Positions 47,146 to 51,553 of a stretch of 51,553 nucleotides of DNA are shown one piece after another. The notes under the pieces were generated by a model, which was given only the letters and a program-made list of their open reading frames with translations, made no database searches and was not told the origin of the DNA. How positions within the stretch are numbered: the first letter of the stretch is position 1; each line of letters begins with the position of its first letter. The position numbers and the translations under genes were made by a program. Origin of the DNA: Microbacteriaceae bacterium PS02343 (GTDB taxonomy: Bacteria; Actinomycetota; Actinomycetes; Actinomycetales; Microbacteriaceae); contig JASCOA010000007.1 in NCBI GenBank assembly GCA_029959365.1, forward strand, positions 1-51,553, read 5' to 3'.

Positions 47146-48201
47146 ATGGAGCAACAGCAGCAGCAGCGCCGGATCGTGACGCTGGAATCCGTGGCCGAGC
47201 GCGCCGGGGTCTCGGTGAAGACCGCCTCGAACGCCGTCAACGGCACGGGCCGCATGGCGGTCGACACCCGCAGCCGCGTCCTGGCGATCATCGACGAGCT
47301 CGGGTACCGCCCGAACATCGCCGCCCGCAACCTGACCCTCGGTCGCACCGGCGCGATCTCGCTGGCCGTCCCGACGTTCAAGGCGGCCTATCTGGCCGAG
47401 GTCGCCGAGGCCTTCGTCGAGCGCGCCCGGTCCCTCGACCTGGTCGCCTACGTCTCCACCTACCCCGACGACGGCGTCGGCGGCTGCCGGGAGTTCCTGC
47501 GCCGCTTCAACCCGCAGGTCGCCGATGGCGCGGTCGTGATCCTGCCCGAGCTCGAGCACCTCGACGAGAGCGACTTCGACGTCGACTTCCCGCTGGTCTG
47601 CCTCGGCACCCGCAGCACCCACGGCAGAGCCGATCTGGTCACGACCGACCACGTCACCGACGCGCGCACCGCCGCGTCCTACCTGCTCGCGCGCGGCAGC
47701 AGCTCCATCGCCGTCGTGGGCGCCCGCACCATCTTCAACGCCGAGGCGATCGCCGGCGCCGAGGAGGGCAACGCCGAGCTGCGCCTGCGCGGCGTGCAGG
47801 ATGCGCTGCGCGCCGCCGGCCGCCCGCTCGACCCGCGCCTCGTCGGCGTGACGGGCCACGACTGGACGATCGGCGCGGGCTTCCGCGCCACCCGGGAGGC
47901 GATCGCCTCGGGCGTGCCCTTCGACGGCCTCGTGTGCCTGAACGACGGCCTGGCGATCGGCGCCATCTCGGCACTGCGCGAGCACGGCTTGCGGGTGCCC
48001 GACGACGTGCAGGTGATCGGCTTCGACAACATCGAGGAGTCGGCCTACCTCGCCCCGCCGCTCACCACCATGGACTCGCGCATCGAGTGGATCGCGCGCA
48101 CGGCCCTCGAGCGACTTCTGGCCCGCGTGGAGCACCGCGACGAGCCCGTCGCGCGCACCTTCGCGCGCACCCAGCTGATCGCCCGCGGCACGACCCGCTG
48201 A
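47146..48201 (+). CDS. LacI family transcriptional regulator
   Basis: 351 residues. N-terminal LacI helix-turn-helix (about 10-60: VTLESVAERAGVSVKTASNAVNGTGRMAVDTRSRVLAIIDELGYRPN), then a periplasmic-binding-like sugar domain (about 65-345) ending DDVQVIGFDNIEESAYLAPPLTTM, the typical LacI core. The start has poly-Q (EQQQQQRR) ahead of the domain. ATG with GAGG about 6 nt upstream. Almost certainly represses the glycoside hydrolase gene downstream through the palindrome at 48270-48287. Confidence 0.94.
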   Translation: MEQQQQQRRIVTLESVAERAGVSVKTASNAVNGTGRMAVDTRSRVLAIIDELGYRPNIAARNLTLGRTGAISLAVPTFKAAYLAEVAEAFVERARSLDLVAYVSTYPDDGVGGCREFLRRFNPQVADGAVVILPELEHLDESDFDVDFPLVCLGTRSTHGRADLVTTDHVTDARTAASYLLARGSSSIAVVGARTIFNAEAIAGAEEGNAELRLRGVQDALRAAGRPLDPRLVGVTGHDWTIGAGFRATREAIASGVPFDGLVCLNDGLAIGAISALREHGLRVPDDVQVIGFDNIEESAYLAPPLTTMDSRIEWIARTALERLLARVEHRDEPVARTFARTQLIARGTTR

Positions 48202-48227
48202 CCGGTCCGGCCCGTCCGTTCGACGGC

Positions 48228-48244
48228 ACCCCCTTGCCGGGGGT
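48228..48244 (+). terminator. Short hairpin after lacI
   Basis: ACCCCC (48228-48233) / GGGGGT (48239-48244) around TTGCC. It doubles as the context of the next promoter's -35 element, so it may be weak as a terminator. Confidence 0.5.
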
Positions 48245-48262
48245 CAGGCGCTGAGCTACTTT
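48234..48262 (+). promoter_or_regulatory. Promoter of the glycoside hydrolase gene
   Basis: -35 TTGCCG (48234-48239), 17-bp spacer, -10 TACTTT (48257-48262). Transcription would start near 48269-48270, right at the edge of the LacI-type operator. The best sigma-70-like promoter in the window. Confidence 0.7.
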
Positions 48263-48269
48263 CACATCG

Positions 48270-48287
48270 TGGTACAGCGCTGTACCA
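48270..48287. promoter_or_regulatory. LacI-type operator, perfect 18-bp palindrome
   Basis: TGGTACAGCGCTGTACCA is perfectly symmetric around a central CG, as LacI-family sites are, and occupies +1 to about +18 of the predicted transcript. Binding there would block initiation or early elongation. It lies between the lacI gene and the hydrolase it presumably controls. Confidence 0.85.
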
Positions 48288-48313
48288 GCATCCTGCGACG
48301 ATGGAGGAAGTGC

Positions 48314-51300
48314 ATGAACGGATCGATCAGACGACCCCGAGCGCGGCAGGGGGTGATCGCAGCGGTCCTCGCGGCCCTGCTCGTCGCCGTCGGCTGGACG
48401 CCGGTCGCCGCGGCTGAGGTGCAGACCAGCACCGTCGCGTTCACGGACACGACCACCGTGCGCGGCACCGCGCTCAAGACCTTCTACGAGGGCGCGTGGT
48501 CCCGCAACAGCACGCACACCTGGGCCACCGAGGGCGCGGCCTTCGAGATCCCCTTCACCGGAGAGACGGTCGCGCTGCACGGGCGCCGGGCCACCACGAA
48601 CGGCACGGCCGAGGTCTACGTCGACGGCGAGCTGATCGGCACCGCCGACTACCGCGGCGCTCGTTCGACCACCACCGTGCCGATCTTCAGCGCCGACGGC
48701 CTGGAGCCCGGCGAGCACGTGCTGCGGGTCGTGACGGTCGGGTACGTCAACCACGCCTCCGCGGTGTTCACCGCGACGGTCGAGACGGATGCGCGGGGCC
48801 TGCTCCTCGACGCCGTCGAGCGCTACGGCGCGGCCTCGGCCGACGACTACGCCCGGGACTCGTGGGCGGCGTTCGACGCCGTCCTGAGCGAGGCCCGCGC
48901 GGTGCAGTCCGATCCCTCGTCCGACGATGCCGCGCTCGACGCCGCCCGCCTCGCGCTCGAGTCGGCGGCCGCCGACCGGGTGCAGATCTCGGGGCTCCGC
49001 GAACTGCTGAGCCGGTACCAGACCCGGGTCCCCTCCGCCTACACGGCCGAGTCCTGGCCGGCCTTCGCCGCAGCGATCGTCGCCGCCGGCGATGCGGTCG
49101 CCGACGGCGCGATCGGCGCGGACGCGGTCGTCGCAGCGAAGAACGGCCTGCAGGAGGCGGCGGCGGGGCTCGTCGCGCTCGAGGGCACCGGTCTCGGCAC
49201 CATCACCAACAACCGCTTCTGGCACGACACGGCGGGCGACCCGATCTTCTCGCAGGGCGGCGGCATCTTCCGCTTCGGCGACCGCTACTACTGGTACGGC
49301 GTCGAGTACACCGGCTCGCAGCGGTACTACGACGACCCGAGCCGCACGTACACCCGCACCGGCGAGGTCGACTTCGTGGCGATCACGGCCTACTCGTCCG
49401 AGAACCTCGTCGACTGGACCTTCGAGAACGACGTCGCGACGCGCGAGACCGCGGTGCACATCCCGACCGACAAGGACGTCACCGGCACCTACTTCTCCGA
49501 CATGGAGACGCTGGCCGACTCCGTCTGGCTCGGCCGGCTCGGCGTCGCCTACAACGAGAGCACCGGCCGCTACGTGCTGCTGACCCAGTTCGAGAACGCC
49601 GATCCGGCCCGGGTCAGCAACGCCGGCGTGCTCTTCCTCAGCGGCGACTCCCCCGTCGACGACTTCGAGTACGCGAACCTGCAGACGCACATCCCCGGGG
49701 TCTACGAGAACCCGAACAAGCCCGGCTGGAACCAGGGCACGGGCGACCAGACCGTCTTCACCGACGACGACGGCTCCGACTACCTCGTGTTCTCCTACCG
49801 CGACGGACGCAGCCGCACCTACGTCGCCCGCATCAGCGACGCCGACTCGCTGTCGGTGGAGCAGGCCGTCGAGGTCTACCGCGGTTCCGGCCGCGAGGGC
49901 AACGCCATGTTCAAGCTCGACGGCCAGTACTACGTGGCGAGCTCCGATCTGCACGGCTGGAACACCTCGCAGACCTACCTCGTCCGCTCGCTCGAGGGCC
50001 GCATCCAGGGGCCGTACTCGAGCATGTACGTGCTGCCGGGCAGCGAGCGGGACTACAGCCACGTCACGCAGAGCGGTTTCTTCCTGACCGTGCAGGGCAC
50101 CGAGCAGGACACGGTGATCTACGCCGGCGACCGCTGGGCCGACTTCGCCTGGAACGGCCTCGGGTACAACCAGTGGCTGCCGCTGAGCGGCACCGGTGCC
50201 GAGGTGGGCTTCAACTCGCTCAGCCAGTGGCGGCTCGACGCGACGACCGGCGGATGGGAGGTCGGGCCCGACAACAACTACGTGCTCAACCCCGACTTCG
50301 CCGCCGACCGCATCGCCGTGACGACCCTCACCGGGTGGACGCAGCAGACGGATGCGGCGTCGTCGACGAGCGCCTTCGTCGGCAACGTCTCGCCCGGCGC
50401 CGATCGCTCGCGCTTCGCGCTGCGCCTGGGTGCGGCGGCGCCGTTCTCGGGCGGGGTGCACCAGGACGTCGAGGTGCCCGAGGGCGTGTACCGTCTGGCG
50501 CTGCGCGTCGACAACCCCGGCGGCCTCGACGCGGCGCAGGTGGTCGTCACCGGCGCGGACGGCGAGCGGCACGTGCTCGATCTGCCGACCACCTCCGGTT
50601 GGCAGGACGCCTCGGCATCCGACATCGTGCTGCCCGCGGGCACGGCCAGGGTCGCGGTGCTGGCGACCGGAGCCGGTGGCCGCTCGCTCACCGTCGACGC
50701 GCTGTCGCTGCAGCGCAGCGCGGTCGACGCCGAGGCGCTGCGCGCAGCGCTCGAGGCGACGGACGCGCTCGACGGGGCCGACTACGCCGCGGCCGGGTGG
50801 GCCGAGCTCGTCGCGGCTCGTGGAGCGGCCGAGGCGGTGCTGGCGACGGCGACCGCCCAGTCCGGCGTCGACGCCGCGGCGTCCCGGCTGACGCAGGCGC
50901 AGGCGGCGCTCGCGCCCGCGCTCCGCTCGATCGCGATCGAGCCGTCCCGGCTGCTGCTGCCGGTCGGCTCGACGTTCGCTCCCGCGGCGCTCACGGTGAC
51001 CGGCGGCTTCGCGGACGGCAGCACCCGCGCGCTCGCCGCCGAGGAGTACGAGGTGCTCGGCGTCGACACGACGACCGCGGCCGAGCTCTCCGCGACGGTG
51101 CGCGCCTCCTCCGACCTCCTGGCCGAGCGGGCCGCGGCGGTCGAGGCTCCGCTCGCGGTGAGCGTGCTGCGCGCATGGTCGTCGTCCGCCGTGTACCAGT
51201 CGGGCGAGTCCGTGCTGCACGACGGCGCACGGTGGCTCGCCTCGTGGTGGACCAGCGGCCAGCGCCCGGGCGACGCCTACGGTCCGTGGCAGCAGCACAT

Positions 51301-51454
51301 CGCCGACGCCGACGGCACCAGCGTCTGGACGGCCTCGCGCATCTTCGTCCAGGGCGACGTGGTCGTGCACGACGGCGAGCGCTTCCGGGCGAAGTGGTGG
51401 ACGCGGGCGCAGGCGCCCGGCGACGTCCACGGCCCGTGGGAGCGGCTCGGCTGA
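48314..51454 (+). CDS. Secreted multidomain glycoside hydrolase, GH43-like with FIVAR and CBM5/12 modules
   Basis: 1046 residues. Signal peptide (about 12-34), galactose-binding-like module (about 36-155), two FIVAR helical modules (about 163-225, 228-290), a five-bladed beta-propeller GH43-like catalytic domain (about 297-655: NRFWHDTAGDPIFSQGGGIFRF, YYWYGVEY), a carbohydrate-binding-like beta sandwich (about 655-795), a third FIVAR (about 798-860), an Ig-like domain and two CBM5/12-like repeats (about 955-1046, each ending W-W-T/S ... GPW). The GH43 type resembles exo-beta-1,3-galactanases, but specificity is uncertain. ATG has GGAGGAAG upstream; an open frame beginning at 48269 runs through the operator and is rejected. 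Regulated by the neighbouring LacI. Confidence 0.88.
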   Translation: MNGSIRRPRARQGVIAAVLAALLVAVGWTPVAAAEVQTSTVAFTDTTTVRGTALKTFYEGAWSRNSTHTWATEGAAFEIPFTGETVALHGRRATTNGTAEVYVDGELIGTADYRGARSTTTVPIFSADGLEPGEHVLRVVTVGYVNHASAVFTATVETDARGLLLDAVERYGAASADDYARDSWAAFDAVLSEARAVQSDPSSDDAALDAARLALESAAADRVQISGLRELLSRYQTRVPSAYTAESWPAFAAAIVAAGDAVADGAIGADAVVAAKNGLQEAAAGLVALEGTGLGTITNNRFWHDTAGDPIFSQGGGIFRFGDRYYWYGVEYTGSQRYYDDPSRTYTRTGEVDFVAITAYSSENLVDWTFENDVATRETAVHIPTDKDVTGTYFSDMETLADSVWLGRLGVAYNESTGRYVLLTQFENADPARVSNAGVLFLSGDSPVDDFEYANLQTHIPGVYENPNKPGWNQGTGDQTVFTDDDGSDYLVFSYRDGRSRTYVARISDADSLSVEQAVEVYRGSGREGNAMFKLDGQYYVASSDLHGWNTSQTYLVRSLEGRIQGPYSSMYVLPGSERDYSHVTQSGFFLTVQGTEQDTVIYAGDRWADFAWNGLGYNQWLPLSGTGAEVGFNSLSQWRLDATTGGWEVGPDNNYVLNPDFAADRIAVTTLTGWTQQTDAASSTSAFVGNVSPGADRSRFALRLGAAAPFSGGVHQDVEVPEGVYRLALRVDNPGGLDAAQVVVTGADGERHVLDLPTTSGWQDASASDIVLPAGTARVAVLATGAGGRSLTVDALSLQRSAVDAEALRAALEATDALDGADYAAAGWAELVAARGAAEAVLATATAQSGVDAAASRLTQAQAALAPALRSIAIEPSRLLLPVGSTFAPAALTVTGGFADGSTRALAAEEYEVLGVDTTTAAELSATVRASSDLLAERAAAVEAPLAVSVLRAWSSSAVYQSGESVLHDGARWLASWWTSGQRPGDAYGPWQQHIADADGTSVWTASRIFVQGDVVVHDGERFRAKWWTRAQAPGDVHGPWERLG

Positions 51455-51465
51455 GCCCTGCAGCG

Positions 51466-51553
<88 letters not shown>

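Noticed and set aside
47072-47146. A hidden jetD remnant between jetC and lacI
   Set aside because: Only 73 bp, holding a terminator hairpin, a -10 hexamer and a ribosome site; no coding capacity.
48062-51430. 1122-codon open frame on the minus strand
   Set aside because: Antisense of the secreted hydrolase, which has a signal peptide, recognised modules, ribosome site and promoter.

Overview
The window looks like one draft-assembly contig from a high-GC actinobacterium, most likely Microbacteriaceae. Signs are GC-saturated third codon positions, many GTG starts, ATGA/GTGA stop-start overlaps, actinobacterial families (RqlH-type helicase, RNase HI with a tail, ykoFEDC-type thiamine genes) and start codons placed 6-7 nt after a TANNNT hexamer, as in leaderless mRNAs. 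No rRNA, tRNA, CRISPR array, transposase or phage gene was seen. Both ends and two internal places (89-210, 41341-41420, about 44141-44250, 51466-51553) carry G/C homopolymer runs that look like sequencing or assembly artefacts. Bases 1-88 are an exact copy of 11358-11445, so the left edge is chimeric.

Left part (237-10145): part of a type VII secretion locus. On the minus strand are a secreted protein, an EssC/EccC-type FtsK ATPase with an N-terminal FHA-like region, a zinc-ribbon FHA protein and a WXG100 protein. Divergent on the plus strand is a set of unfamiliar membrane or lipoprotein genes. Next come an orphan glycine-betaine-type binding lipoprotein, two hypotheticals, an aldo/keto reductase, an RqlH-like helicase, an AlkC-type repair protein, a DUF805 membrane protein and RNase HI (to 18378).

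Middle (18388-34307): a TPP-riboswitch-controlled ykoF-ykoE-ykoD-ykoC thiamine/HMP ECF transporter operon; a UPF0303 protein; a Dabb protein with an overlapping TetR gene; an SDR divergent from an AraC regulator; a CydDC-type ABC exporter; a cell-wall-anchored metallophosphoesterase; a GntR/UTRA regulator; a second SDR; and small proteins.

Right part (34402-51454): PEP carboxylase, a PadR-AarF/ABC1 kinase operon divergent from the DEAD-box helicase deaD, then jetA-jetB-jetC, the SMC-like core of a type I Wadjet/MksBEF system without the JetD nuclease at its usual place. A LacI regulator follows, then a large secreted family-43 glycoside hydrolase. An 18-bp perfect LacI-type palindrome sits at the predicted transcription start of the hydrolase gene, so these two form a self-contained carbohydrate-response unit.

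The items most worth checking are the JetD-less Wadjet core, the EssC-like secretion locus with its unknown membrane genes, the thiamine riboswitch with a readable anti-Shine-Dalgarno switch, the LacI operator, and the leaderless promoter series.
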